Source of the DNA: Sanderia malayensis
Lineage: Eukaryota; Cnidaria; Scyphozoa; Semaeostomeae; Pelagiidae
Reading direction: 5' to 3'
Assembly: GCA_013076295.1 (NCBI GenBank)
Contig: RQOL01000627.1
Location: 120,236-184,235, forward strand
DNA length: 64,000 nucleotides
A program made the position numbers and the translations under genes. The notes under the pieces were generated by a model. That model was not told the origin of the DNA. It saw only the letters and a program-made list of their open reading frames with translations, and made no database searches. Numbering within the stretch: the stretch's first letter is position 1; the number at the start of each line of letters is the position of its first letter. Positions 22,230 to 33,575 of this stretch are shown piece after piece.

Positions 22230-23464
22230 TTCTGCGATGTCACGTGACGGTGGCGAAACTTTGCCAAAAACAATAGATTTGACCTGAAACAATAGGTCGA
22301 ACGCCTCAAAACAATGGGACGAAACGGCGAATCGGTGATCAATAAGGTTTTTTGAATGGGATGGCACAAGGTTGGCACTTGCATGGAAAGGCTCCGTTTC
22401 TGGAGTAGGCAAAAGTTATCTATTTTTGGAAGCCTATTTTAAAAGAATTTTTGAGTTATTCCATTAATTGCTCCACTAATTCTGCTATCACGAAAAAACG
22501 ACGGTTTACGCTGGCGAAACTTCCAAATTCGCGTCCCCGACTCCATTTTCGAAAAGAGTATTCGCTCTTCACGTGATCCGTTTCGCCTGTTCCTGCAATT
22601 TGATTGGCTCTTTCGTGGCTTCACGTGAAAAGTGACGCGTTTTTCGTTATCATGCAAATTAGCCCTCGGGTTGAACAGCAGGTACTTTTGGAGAAGATGC
22701 GTGTTTTTGTTTTCAACACAAAGGATAACTGGGCACCTTTCAAAATGTTTTACGACCTGAATTATCTTTGTAAAGCCTTGCTAATTTTTTGAGAGACCTC
22801 TGGAAAATTACAGGAGACAATTGAGAACACAGGTGATAGCTTTGTTTTGTTTTTTGAGTAAGATAGTTTTAGTTTTTGTACGACCGCCATTGTTGCTTCG
22901 GCATGCTTGCGACGCTTAGGCCTAATGTAAACAAGCCCAACGTTTTAACAAACAAATTATGATAAGGGGTTATCAGGCGAGCGAAGCGAGCCAAACTGTT
23001 GCAAGAGGAGTAGGCAGAGGCATGAGCGAAGCGAATGCAGCGCACGAAGTGCGCCCTATCAGTCAATGTTTCTTGATAATAGATAGACAGGCAAGCGCAG
23101 CGAGCTAATCCATTGTACCTGGGGTTGAAAGAGGCATGAGCGAAGCGAACACATTGCACGAAGTGCGCCCTATCAGTCAATGTTTCTTGATAATAGATAG
23201 ACAGGCGAGCGCAGCGAGCTAACCCATTGTATGTGGGGTTGAAAGAGGCATGAGCGAAGCGAATGCAGCGCACGAAGTGCGCCCTATCAGTCAATGTTTC
23301 TTGATAATAGATAGACAGGCGAGCGTAGCGAGCTAACCCATTGTAAGTGGGGTTGAAAGGGGCATGAGCGTAAGCGAATGCAGCGCACGAAGTGCGCCAA
23401 CCAGATTAAGCTTTTTTTACTTGATGGGCTGGGGCGAACGAGCGAAGCGAGTGATGACCCCTAG
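22230..23464 (+). mobile_element. non-autonomous Helitron with tandem-repeat core
   Basis: 1235 bp from TTCTGCGATGTCACGTGACG to GCGAGTGATGACCCCTAG, inserted between A (22229) and T (23465), as Helitrons do. A unique 5' part of about 700 bp is followed by tandem 114-bp repeats and a 3' tail. Both ends match the 9.5-kb element at 37471-46964, so this is its short derivative. The layout resembles the Helitron-related DINE-1/pearl class. There are no genes. Confidence 0.75.
22977..23400. repeat. 114-bp tandem repeats of the Helitron core
   Basis: GGCATGAGCG recurs at offsets of exactly 114 (CATGAG at about 23021, 23135, 23249, 23363). Each unit holds the hairpin GCGCACGAAGTGCGC and GGCGAGCGCAGCGAGCTAA. 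Confidence 0.9.
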
Positions 23465-23716
23465 TTTTTATTAATATTGTGATTTGATGATATGAGTGAG
23501 CAACTGCAGAACCTTGTTATTCATAAATTCATCTGTATAAATACATATTATAATAATGCATATTATCAGTGAATACAATTTAGGTACAAGGATCAGAATC
23601 AAAAGCCCAACTGCAAATCAGAGAATCCCAAATATAATTAATGTTTCAGTTTTGATTGTTTTGCTGTACTAAAAAGTCAAACTTTAAATCATTGTAACAA
23701 ACCAGCTGGCATCACA

Positions 23717-24744
23717 TCAATTGTCTTTGTGTACCAAATTAGAAAAGTAGTTGCTGCTGCCAGGAGAACTTTCCCCCAAATGGTATTGGTGTTGCTGATA
23801 AATGTATGGATTTGGCTGTGGAAAATTCACATTAGGAACAGTGTGCTGACTATTACTGCTTTCACTGCTGACCTTAGCAACCATTTCCATGGATTTTGCA
23901 AACACGGTTCCAATTTCAGTCATTGACTTACTCATGCTTTCAAGAGCTGTAGCAAATGACTGTGTTGAAGACTTCAGTGCATCAGTGAGCTCCTTTCTGA
24001 AAATTTTTTCCTCCTTGGCTTCATCCAGCAAAATACTTTCTCGCTGAGCTGCTGACAATCTGCGCTCCATGTGCTTGCGCTTATTGTCAATAAATTTTGG
24101 AACTGTAGAAGTGGGTGTCGCAGTATTCTTGCAACCTCTTGCTCTAAACTCTTGGTCTTCACTTTGATTGGCCGTTGCTAATTCTGATGGCACAAGATGT
24201 TCTGCAGAAACTTCTATTTCGGCTTGAGTTTCTTCAGTTATGGGCCAGATTTGTCAGTATTAGTTGCTGATGCAGTATCTATGCCAAAAGCGATTGGTGC
24301 TGCATTGGGAGATCCACCCCATATTGCTTGCAAAGTATCAAAGTGCTCATAAACTCTCTTGTGGCTGCCACTTCTTGTTCCTGAAATTAGCACTTTTGAG
24401 AATCCTTGTCGTATTGCCTTCACCTTTTGCAATATCCTGTTGTAGCCTTTTCCAATCAAATTGTTTTCAGCTTTAATCTTGCTCTCGTATTCCTGTCTTT
24501 CTTCTTTTGTCATTTCTATTTGTGGCTTTGGTGGCTCAGAAACGGACTCAGGACCAAACCCTTCCCGGAATTTTTTTGCCATTTCCTTTCTCAGCTGTGA
24601 ATATTGGAAAGTCTTGTCTGCGTCAAAATCTTTGTTGGAAAATTCACACTGCACTTTATAATTCATCAGTGCTTGGAGTAAATGTGCAAGCATCTCCTCA
24701 CTCCAGTTAAATTTTTTCTTCTCAACTTCTTTATTATCCGCCAT
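23717..24744 (-). pseudogene. SANT/Myb-like partner protein of Harbinger H2
   Basis: Starts at MADNKEVEKKKFNWSEEMLA. The first about 170 residues form a trihelix/SANT-like DNA-binding region (FNWSEEMLAHLLQALMNYK; KVKAIRQGFSKVL; RVYEHFDTLQAIWGG). A frameshift near 24238 leads to the second half: FIDNKRKHMERRLSAAQRES, then a coiled-coil-like helix and a Gln/Pro-rich tail. Harbinger elements need such a partner to bring the transposase to the DNA ends and nucleus. It lies tail-to-tail with the H2 transposase and is homologous to the H3 partner at 29808-30830. Confidence 0.82.
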
Positions 24745-25046
24745 GTCTGTTTTCAAGTTTTCAAGCACTTGGTGACGCATGCGTAATTGGAAATATGTCA
24801 GCTTGGCAAAGCGATATATCACCTGGTGAGCCTTTATATGGAAAAAAAGTGTGCTGCCTCGGCCAAGTGATATATCAGCTAGCCGATATATCCCCTCCGA
24901 GAGGCGATGTATCGGTTAGACGATATATCGCTTATCTCATAAACACTCAACCGATATCACTGTACAATCCATGGCCTGGAGATATATCGGCCAAGCGAGA
25001 TAACTCGCCTAGCCGATATATCAGTCTCTATATAAACAGGGGCTCA

Positions 25047-25384
25047 GTCGTGCTAGAATGGTGATAGAGGGTGCGTTCGGGCAGTTGAAAGGCAGGTGGA
25101 GATTTTTACTGCGAAAATCTGAAAGCAATGTATATGAAATGAAAATGGCTGCTTTGGCCTGTCTGGTTTTGGACAACATATGTTTGGATTGTGGAGATAC
25201 AATACCTTCAAAACTTGACTTGACAATGGATCCAACCACCAGTGAAAAGAGAGATAGGGCTACAATCCGTGACCTTTTATTAATGAATTCAAGTCGCAAA
25301 GTTTTTGATGCTAATGAAAACAGGGCAACAAAAGTTAGAAGGGCTCTTGAAGTCAAAGTTGCAAATGAGCTAAAGATGAAATAA
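25047..25384 (+). pseudogene. Harbinger H1 transposase, C-terminal part
   Basis: Continues the H1 transposase after the H2 insertion. It holds the third catalytic residue, Glu in RMVIEGAFGQLKGRWRFLL, then MAALACLVLDNICLDCGD and a basic C-terminus ending VANELKMK. It reads in frame with FNYRL at 20702 once H2 and one TCA are removed. Confidence 0.88.
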
Positions 25385-25561
25385 AGGCAGCTCTAATATT
25401 TTGGACAACTCATACAGATAAAACTGATCCACATTTTCTAAATTAAAATGTTTTGTTCCATTATTGTTCTGTTTTTTGATGAAAGGTACTACCTGGAACA
25501 TTATTCATAATTTTAACAAACACTTCATTTTTAAACTTTTAAAGTCTGGCTTTTAAAGGCT

Positions 25562-25745
25562 GGCGCGGTGGGTTTCTGTTGTTTTGGCCTTCGATCTGAG
25601 TGGGATAGCGATCTTCAAAAAAAGTGGGGTGGGTTTCTGTTGTTTTGGCCTTCGATCTGAGTGAGATAGCGATCTTCAAAAAAAGTGGGGTGGGTTTCTG
25701 TTGTTTTCGCCTTCGACCTGAATGGGACAGCGATCTTAAACAAAA
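25562..25745. repeat. 61-bp tandem repeat, three copies
   Basis: GTGGGTTTCTGTTGTTTT starts at about 25568, 25629 and 25690, giving a 61-bp period. It lies in the non-coding middle of H1. Confidence 0.85.
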
Positions 25746-27390
25746 GTGGGATGGACACGCAAAGTGTACTTTCAGTTTAAATTATGCAAGTTTTATTAGT
25801 TCCATCCATTCCCCGACAACACGGTCCATGGAACCCCGAGCCCCTATTTCCATTCCAGGTTGCTCCAGGTCAATGTTTTCCCCTGATGCGAGAAATCCAG
25901 CACTTTATTCGGCGTGGCAGAAACGCCTCAACTCGAACCCCACGCAGAGAAGCTTTTTGAAAAAGCATCAGATTTGTGAGTACTTAATATCAGAAAACAG
26001 AATTTGACTGAATTTATGAATTTCATTCAAGATTGCAATTAAATAATATACAATTTTAATACAACAGATGGCACTCAATAACGGATGTCTACAACTACAC
26101 GAATTCCATCAAAGCAATACAGAAGCCCATTATGAAAATTTTAGAGGGGCCCCGAAGTTGAATGCTTCTAAAAACCCAGGCACCAGTGGAAATTGAATAT
26201 ATAGAAGTGCTTTTAAATACAGCAGATCATGAAAGTTTTTAAACAATTCACTCACATATTTCACAGGCCAAAATCCACAACTTTTGTGTTTTGAATAGCT
26301 AATCACGCTCAGTGGCAGGCACTTTTAGAATCCACGTGGAACTGAAGCAACCTTTTCAGGGTTTATCTGATCCAGAAAGAAAGTGATGTGCTTGAAAGAT
26401 GAAATCACAATGTTAGCCTGCGGATAGCAAGTCGGCAATAGTAATTCAGCAAAATAGCGTTTAGGCAACTCCACGTGTTTAGAACGCCTTCGGTTAAGTG
26501 AAATCCCGAAATTGCTGTTTCTGAAAGTCGTGATTTAGATCGTTGCCTCTAGACCTGTTATTATAAAAGCAGAATCTGATCATTCATTGTTTTAGTATTT
26601 GATTTACTACAGTGGACATTTCAAAAGCAAAGAAAGAATTATTTAGAAAATTAGAGCGCATAAAAATTTATATGAACCAGTTGACCTGAATGTATTGAAA
26701 TCACGATGAAAAGGTAGAAAGAAATTTAGTAAAGGCAAACAGAAATAACTTAGCCACTTACCAGTTAAATCCTGAAGCTTTTAGTTGGAAATCTCGAGTA
26801 AAACGGCAGCAAAAATAAAACAGGCATGCAACGAAAAAAATCCATTAGGTTTGCCATTGCCTTGCCTTGCCTGCCCATTCCAAATTCGAAAATCAAAAAT
26901 CAATTGAACACTTTCCTCGTCAATCAAACACCAAGGTAACAAAGGATGCGAGCGGATGAGTGCGAAACGTAACAGGGTTTCATTGTTTCGAAAAGGCTCA
27001 GCGAAGCAAGACATCGCAGGAACGGTCATTTTGAGAAGGCTAACATTATCCAGACGCCGTGGTGAAGCTCTGGACATCTTCCTCGCACGCAAAAGGAAAG
27101 GCCAGCAAGACAGCAGGCACGCCATCCTCTCACACTGAAGAGAAAGACCTCGTTACAGGAAAGCGGAGAGGGAAAAATTTTGATAGTAGAAAAGCGGAAA
27201 TATCTTTAAAATTAAAAGGAATTTTTAGCCAAAAAGAGCCTTGACACTGGAGGAGGTGAAGGGGAATAACTGAGAGTGTTTTTGGAAAAGAATAAGAGAG
27301 GCACGAAAGGGCTACGGGGGCTACAACACGTCGGCTGGGTTGCATTTGATGCGGACACCTTTGCCGCTACAATTTTAGTATTTATTGAAG
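25746..27390. other. non-coding interior of H1
   Basis: No recognisable coding or terminal repeat. It is long for the space between two Harbinger genes, so it may hide an old insertion, but I found no paired ends. Confidence 0.4.
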
Positions 27391-28749
27391 TTACAAAGAC
27401 ATAAAAGTTTTGCTGCAGTCATCTGTCTCAACAACATGATTGATTTGATTCGTGAAGTTTTCTATTGGTTCGTCTATGCGTGCCTGGCTCTGTGCATTTA
27501 CTCTTGCTCGAGCAGAATTTGAATATTGCTGCATTGGTGTGCTCATCATGTATGGTGAGCTATAAGGCTGGTTCATCAATGGAACTTGCACTGGTTGACT
27601 CATCAGCAGCCTGACCAATGCAAGTTCATGTTGTTTCTCCCTTTCTTCTTGCTCTCTTGCAAATGTGAAAAAATTTTGAAGAGGATCTTTCTCAGCCACA
27701 GTTTTCATAACAGCCAACAACTCTTGAAATTGACTTTCTTTACCAGGCTTTTTACAAGGCTTTTTAGTTGGAACAAAAAATCTTTATTTTCATTTTGACA
27801 TGAAGAAGAGCCAGTGAGAGAATTAGAAACCTCATCACCTTCCCCCATTGGTTCAATAGCTTGTTCAGGTTGACAGCTATCCCTTGTTTTGACTAGTTCA
27901 AAAAGTTGATTGAACCAAGGACCATAGTTTCTTTCCTCCTGGAATCTTTTGATACCACTTGCTGTTTTCATGACAAGGGCCACCTTTTTACACTCAGCAA
28001 CAACTGTTTTGAATTTGTTCCGGAGCTGGACAACAGTGAAGTTAACAGATTTATTGCAAGAGCACAGCATTTCAGCTCTTTCAAAACTTTGCCATAGACT
28101 TCAGCACTTTTCTGATTTTTGGTATTTTGAAAAAAAGTTTTTTCTTGAAATATTCAGATGTTACTATGATATCAATAAAGTCAATCAATATAGTTTCTGG
28201 CCAATTTGTTTTTCTCCCAGGTCTCTTTTTCTTCTTTGATGAAGCCTTTGCAGGTGGCTCATCTTCCTCACTTGCTACATCATCATCACTTTGGTTTTTG
28301 TCATCACTAAAATTAAAAATGTTTTTCAAAAACCCACAATTTTAACTCCAAAGGATTTGAACCTGCCTGCCCCCATCCCCACCACTATCCCCACCACACT
28401 TGATTGAACCAATTAACCAGACACAGATAAAACAGTCAAAACCATCATATAGATTTTGAAATAAAAAGTATAAAAAACGCAACAAAAATTGATCCAACAA
28501 AATAACATATAGGTCTTCAGCATATTTAACATACCTTTCTGCCATTGATAATGCTTTACCATCACCATTTGATAGCAACTGCGGTGGTGGTGGTGGGATG
28601 AGCTTTCTTGCCTTTGGCCTGCAAATTGTGCAGTAGCCAACACTTCTAAATGGGATCCAACCTCTTGTCTCCTCGTCCAATTCTTCAGTACAAAATTTAT
28701 TGCAAGTAGGAATACCGCAGTCAATACAAACGTACTTTGTTTCGCCCAT
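27391..28749 (-). pseudogene. zinc/SANT-like partner protein of Harbinger H1
   Basis: Exon 1 (28535-28749) encodes KYVCIDCGIPTCNKFC and YCTICRP, a Cys-rich, probably zinc-binding unit, then a poly-Pro stretch. GT-AG intron boundaries at 28534 and 28307 join ALSMAE to SDDKNQSDDD in frame. Exon 2 has a SANT/trihelix-like region: KTNWPETILIDFIDIIVTSE, FTVVQLRNKFKTVVAECKK, RNYGPWFNQLFELV. Frameshifts near homopolymers at about 28125, 28060 and 27775 break it. The C-terminus is acidic, then Gln/Pro-rich. Its architecture differs from the H2/H3 partner, matching the different H1 termini. Confidence 0.75.
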
Positions 28750-29094
28750 ACAAGACTCGCATTAATCGACTTCTTTTGCAAAGCACGCCATGTTTATTTT
28801 CTGTGACCAGAAAAACAACTTTCGCACATTTTTGAAATAGAGTTTGCGCATGCCCAGCCTCGCATTCATCCCGTAAATAATTAATGCATTGAGTTCAACA
28901 CATGAAAAGCTCGATGTTTATCTTGCTGTCGCGCTCTTGCCATGTAGCTCGACTGGATGAGTCGGGCCAAATATATTCTGTCGCGCTTAATCAATTCTGT
29001 CGAACTTAACTGAGTTAAACGTCGAGCTTTTCATGTACTCAATTCAACAATTAAGTTCGGCACATGAGAAGTGCGACGTTTAACCTTAGCCTAA

Positions 29095-29522
29095 GCTTTT
29101 GGTCAAGGATAAGAAAATTAGGCATGTGATCGAAAATTTTTGCAATTAAATTTCCACTCCATGCGTTATTATCAACAGAATTTATAAAAATGTTGTCTAT
29201 AAGCGAAGGCTTTTGATTTTCGATTATTCTTTTTGGTTTCAAAATCAAAGGCTGCAAAAAATTGGCAAACACCGTATTTAAAAATTTTTCAACAATAGGT
29301 TTATTTTCAAATGCTAACAAATGAAGGTTAAAATCACCACAAAATATAATTTTTTTATTTTCCTTCGTAAGTTTTCTTAGAGAAGTAGAAAGGAACTCTA
29401 TGAACTGTGTTGGATCTCTGCAAGGGTGATTATAGACTACACCCAGTATCAAGTTAACGTCTTTATGCTTCCCTAATACAACCCAAAAGGCCTCATATTC
29501 GCAAGTATCAGATTTGAATGAC
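29095..29522 (-). pseudogene. LINE endonuclease, C-terminal part
   Basis: Apurinic/apyrimidinic-type endonuclease of the LINE: LILGVVYNHPCRDPTQFIEF, catalytic box IIFCGDFNLHL, PSLIDNIFIN, and FDHMPNFLIL where SDHLP is usual. It nicks the target to prime reverse transcription. It continues upstream across H3 (KSFKSDTCEYEAFW from NYHVRNDLN) and downstream across H1. Confidence 0.85.
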
Positions 29523-29807
29523 TTAGGGCCTGTTTATATGGGCAAAAACATCCCGCCTGCCAGCCTGTGAGCTGTGAGGTGAGATCCCACCAGACAGCAC
29601 AAACCCTTGTATTTTTCATCTTGTGTTTATATGGTTCACGAATTGTCCCGGTCAGGTGAGATCTCACAGGTTCGATGGTGAGATCTCACCTGACCAGGAT
29701 GAAAATTTCTCATATAAAGGCCATGAGGTGGGATGAGAGCTGGATGGTGAGATGAAACCTTAGGAATGCGCATGTGCAGGCTTTTCTCAACTCGTGCATT
29801 GTTCAAA

Positions 29808-30830
29808 ATGGCTGACAAGAACAAAACTAACAGTGTTTCAAAGTCAAGTAAAAAGCTGAATTGCAAATCAACCAGTGACGAGAAGGCTAAAAACTTCCGT
29901 TGGAATACTGAGATGGTTGGAAATTTGTTAAATTGCCTTGCAGCTTATAAAACAAATTTGTCATACCAAGGTTTGGACTTTCATGCCGATAGGCCATTAC
30001 AGTACAGAGCATTGCAGAAAGAAATGGCCAAAATCTATGAGTCCCAGGACGTGTTGCTGTTTGGGCCCACTGAAGTCAGCAAAACTACTTTGGCAATGAG
30101 CGAACTTTCGGAAGAAGACAGAAAAGTCCTCCAAGCAAAGGAGAAAAAGCAAAACGATCTCGTTCCTCGGGGCCATTCTTGCATCCAGGAAAAAGTAAAG
30201 GACATACGACAAAATTTCTCCAAAGCTGTCACTACTGGCACCAGAAGTGGGAGCGGTAAAATAGTATATGAATTTTACGATCAACTGGTCACAATGTGGG
30301 GCAGATCTCCTTCTTCTGAACCATTGAGTTTTGGTGTTGATTCCAGTTCATTAAATGAAATTGAAGTTCCTGTTGTTCAGGAAAGAGAACATGAAATGAA
30401 TGATGATTTCACAGACAACAGCATTATTCAACCAGAGACATCGACTCCCGTTTCTGAGAAGAGCAGCCTGAAAAGACCAGCAACAAACATAGTGCCCAGG
30501 CTTATAGACAATAAGCGTAAACATTTGGAGAAAGCTATGTGAGCTGCTCAAAGAGACCAAATGCTACTTCAAGAAGCCAAGGAAGACAAGGAGACAAGGA
30601 AAGATTCAGCCGACTCAATGAAAGAATCCTCACGGTCCTTTAATGCAGCAATGCTGAATATAAGTGGTTCGTTTTCACAGCTTGCCAATGGAATCACAAA
30701 GTCAATGGAAATGTTGTCACGGGCAATAATGCTTCAGAGACAACAACCTCCAATGAATCTGAACCTGTTCTACCAAAATCCAACCACACAGATTCCATTT
30801 CATTTTCAACAGCAATGGCAGTGGACATAA
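29808..30830 (+). pseudogene. SANT/Myb-like partner protein of Harbinger H3 (one stop)
   Basis: 340 codons from MADKNKTNSVSKSSK with one in-frame TGA at 30540-30542. Contains NFRWNTEMVGNLLNCLAAYK, KVKDIRQNFSKAVTTGTRSG and IVYEFYDQLVTMWG (SANT/trihelix-like), then RLIDNKRKHLEKAM, stop, AAQRDQMLLQEAKEDKETRK. The H2 homologue has Ser where the stop lies, so a TCA to TGA change is likely. The tail is coiled-coil-like, then Pro/Gln-rich. Otherwise intact. Confidence 0.84.
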
Positions 30831-31104
30831 GAGCATGGTTCACAACAAGCAGAGATAGACCCTGGTCATGTTCCTGCCGTCAATGAGGAGTCATCTCAAG
30901 AAAACGTTTATCAGACTCTTTGATTTTTGATTCAACAAAGAACAACTATAAATTTTAAAACACTTATCTTTTATAATGATTTCTGTTGATTGTTAAGTCT
31001 TAGCCAAAGGATTTAAGAGACTAAATTGTCTGGCAAATTAGGTTCTATATACTTTGTGAGTAGATCTCTAGCAATTTCACCTTCACTGCTGTCAAGGGAG
31101 TAAA

Positions 31105-32140
31105 CTAGATCTTCATTTTCATCGCCACTATTTTCATGGCTGCTCTTATTTGCTCACGAGTCAGGTCTTCACCAACATAGCATTTGCTCTCTTCACAGAA
31201 GTTATGCAGCACAAAACAGGCACAAACTACTGTAGGCACTGCTGTGATTTTCAAATCAATTTTTTGGTTTAATATTTGCCACCTTGCTTTTAAGTGACCA
31301 AATGCACATTCAATAGGGTTTCGTGCAGCCCTTAACATGTTGTTAAAGACTACTTGCTGGTTGTTTTGACAGGAATCATACTCCTTTAGGCCAAAAGGGA
31401 GCAGAGGATATGCGGGGTCTCCTATGACATAATTTGGAATATTCTTGCAGCCAGGAATAACAGACTGAAATGAACCAGGTAGTGTCCCATTTCTCAGTTT
31501 GTTGTTCACATCAGAATTTGCAAATACCTTTGCTTCAGGAACACTGCCTGGCCAGAGACACTCATCATCCATGAACTAGCCACAGTAGTGACAGACTGCC
31601 TGCACATTCAATGAGTAGTATCCTTTGTAGCTGTAGTAGTCTTGTGAATTTACAAAAGGACAGATGATGGGGATGTGGGTACCATCAATACACCCAAAAG
31701 CTTGCAACATTCCAAACTTTGTTTCGATTTCTGAAACCTTCACTCTCATTTCGTCTTCATTTTTGGGCAGAAAAATGTACTTAGGCCCAAGAAATTTAGT
31801 TATGGCAAAGCAAGCATCAAGGATCACTTTAGAAACAGTGCATACAGCAAGTCCAAACGTGTTTGCTGTCATATTTAACGACCCAGTGTCTTTCAGAAAA
31901 TATAAAGTGACTGCAACCTGCTTTTCCACAGACAACGCACGATAGTTAGGAGATGAAACATTGGTGCATATATATAGGGTCGTAATTGGTCAACAAGATC
32001 AACAAACTCTTCCTTAGTTAGCCTAAAAATTTTTCCCCAGAAATGTTCAGGTGTTTCACCACCAATCATATTCTGCCACCATAAATCAGTTCGTCTGGGT
32101 TTAAACCAAAGTGTTCTTTTTTCCTTCGAAGCCTTTTAAT
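31105..32140 (-). pseudogene. Harbinger H3 transposase, inactivated
   Basis: Minus-strand DDE_Tnp_4 protein close to H2: RTLWFKPRRTDLWWQNM, a frameshift near 31955, EKQVAVTLYFLKDTGSLNMT, Asp in FGCIDGTHIPII, then an in-frame TAG at 31573-31575 (VCHYCG stop FMDDE). The second catalytic position reads GSVPEAKVF where H2 has GSVHDAKVF, so the Asp is lost. IGDPAYP and Glu in RNPIECAFGHLKARW remain. Not functional. Confidence 0.85.
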
Positions 32141-32533
32141 TTTGGCCAACTAATTAATTAATTTTTAATTTAGTAACTAATTTTTCTACACTGGTTGTAC
32201 CTAATTTTATTGTGAACATCGTTTTGAAAAGCCATCCAAGTCTAAATAATGCCATGCAGCTGCAAAACCATTGCAAGCAATATATTTAAGAGCGTTGACA
32301 AATGTAACAAAGAAATAGTTATTGCATCCATTTTGAAGTGATTCTTTATATTCACATTTGGCGCTCAAATAGCGCCAAAACAAATCAAGCCTCGCTCCTG
32401 TTTGCCCATTGGAGGTTATGTGAAAGCTGGCAGGCGGGATGAATTTTACATATAAACATGAGCAAATCCCATCCCACTTGACAAGAATCAGGCTGGCAGG
32501 TGGGATGCTTTTGCCCATATAAACAGGCCTTTA

Positions 32534-32940
32534 TTCAAATCATTTCTTACATGATAATTGAGATTTTCTTTAATGAAAAAGCCACAACCCCCGTTTTTAC
32601 TACTGCCTTGAATTCCATTGTAGGGATGAAAACCTGGAGTACACATATTGGTAAATCTGGTATCGTTAGATTTTACATGCCATGTTTCGCGTAGACCTAT
32701 AAAATCGAAATCAGCGTCGAGGTCAACTATCAGATTCTCTATTTTATTGAGATACCTAATAAAGATGATATATTGGTATGAATCAAACTTAATTTATCGC
32801 CGCCTCTTGGTATGCAGGAATTCCGAACAAGTTTATGGAACTCATGGTCTGTGTAATAATCAAAGTTATCATGGAAAGCTGCGTGTCTGTTGAGGTCATT
32901 TTCAAACAAAGGGTCATTGTCCAGAATGAAAATGAACCTT
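32534..32940 (-). pseudogene. LINE endonuclease, N-terminal part
   Basis: Minus strand: ILDNDPLFENDLNRHAAFHD, FHKLVRNSCIPRGGDKLSLI, HTNISSLLG, then after a frameshift near 32745 NKIENLIVDLDADFDFIGLR (first catalytic block, FIGLRETW), TPGFHPYNGIQGSSKNGGCG and FFIKENLNYHVRNDLN, which runs into H3. No clear Met start; the upstream frame is closed near 32940, so this may be the truncated 5' end. Confidence 0.8.
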
Positions 32941-33575
32941 ATTTACCTTTGGTGAACAGCAAGGTAGTTGTTTCCTTTGAGCCAGGAAGGCTTTATGAGG
33001 TATAATTTCATTGGGTTCAGCAACAAAATCCAACTCGATGCCATTGTTGCCAGACAAAAACTTAGACCTGACAGGCAAGCACAGTATAAATACAGTACAA
33101 AAACATGTTTTGAAAGGAGTGGATAGATATTTGTATTTTACGCGAAGTACGAATGCGAAAGGTTGAGTCATGATGAAGTCTACTATTCAAATTGGTGAAT
33201 TGTCAATATCCATAAAAATTGGTTAAGCAATGTGTTTAGCCAAAATTACAGTACCTCAGATGGGTTTTTCAATAGCACTTCACTCTCAGAAAGCATACAT
33301 ATGTGCCACGACGTGAATGTATTCTTTCAATAACCGCGGTCGTTTGCTGTGAGGATTACGTTTGTACATAGCAAAAAAAAAAAGAATAAGATTGCCGGTT
33401 ACATTAGTGAAAAGCCCGAACAGAAGCGTCAAGGAGTAACCTTTGTTCGAGTTTTCCTTGTTGGTGAAAACTGCAATTGAAATTTGGAAGTATATAACAG
33501 TAAACACTAAAGGGGCCTATATAGCTTATAGATGAAGTGTTCATGTATTAAAAGGAGAGGGGGGATGTTATTGAT
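32941..33575. other. unassigned, two possible exon-like fragments
   Basis: On the minus strand 32945-33075 reads LSGNNGIELDFVAEPNEIIP and HKAFLAQRKQLPCCSPK between AG and GT dinucleotides. At 33330-33480 GYSLTLLFGLFTNVTGNLIL, then FFFAMYKRNPHSKRP, looks like a first membrane helix of a GPCR with a basic inner loop. Neither can be assigned. They could be host exons or old repeat pieces. Confidence 0.3.

Larger units (their letters stand above)
20706..25043. mobile_element. PIF/Harbinger element H2 (inside H1 transposase)
   Basis: Ends are GGGCCTGTTTATATGGAGAC and its near-complement, with TCA at 20703-20705 and 25044-25046. Removing it restores the H1 codons for FNYRLSRARMVIEGAFG. Subterminal regions are packed with CGATATATCG palindromes in both orientations (20725-20860 and 24820-25025). 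It carries its own transposase (plus) and SANT partner (minus) and, between them, a 1.2-kb non-autonomous Helitron. Confidence 0.9.
19536..29091. mobile_element. PIF/Harbinger element H1
   Basis: Terminal inverted repeats of more than 30 bp (GCTAAGGTTAAACGTCG then CTTCTCATGTGCCGAAC). The element is flanked by TAA at 19533-19535 and 29092-29094, inside the LINE. Precise removal restores the LINE codons for QKLSKSK. It encodes a DDE_Tnp_4 transposase on the plus strand and a SANT-domain partner on the minus strand, the usual Harbinger pair, arranged convergently. The 9.6-kb size includes the 4.3-kb H2 insertion in its transposase gene. Confidence 0.88.
29526..32530. mobile_element. PIF/Harbinger element H3
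   Basis: Terminal inverted repeats GGGCCTGTTTATATGGGCAA (left) and AGGCCTGTTTATATGGGCAA (right, complement), flanked by TTA at 29523-29525 and 32531-32533 in the LINE endonuclease. Removal restores codons for RNDLNKSFKS. The outer repeat matches that of H2, so H2 and H3 are sister families. The genes are convergent, with partner on plus and transposase on minus, the reverse layout of H2 relative to the window. Confidence 0.9.
16999..32940 (-). mobile_element. CR1/L2-like LINE split by three insertions
   Basis: One LINE read on the minus strand, recovered in four pieces: endonuclease N-part (32534-32940), endonuclease C-part (29095-29522), linker (19036-19532) and reverse transcriptase to C-terminus (16999-18678). 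It is interrupted by Harbinger H3 (TSD TTA), Harbinger H1 (TSD TAA) and a TA-flanked MITE. Removing each insert with one target copy restores the LINE reading frame at the H1 and H3 sites. The order of pieces is that of a normal CR1-type second open reading frame. Several stops and frameshifts show it is dead. The 5' end near 32940 may be a truncation. Confidence 0.85.

Noticed and set aside
22869..23294. 141-codon frame with internal repeats (HFVRCIRFAHASFNPTYNG)
   Set aside because: It is a readthrough of the 114-bp Helitron core repeat, whose unit length is divisible by three.
22977..23400. CRISPR-like array of regular repeats
   Set aside because: Repeats are directly adjacent with no unique spacers, units are 114 bp, and the setting is a eukaryotic Helitron.
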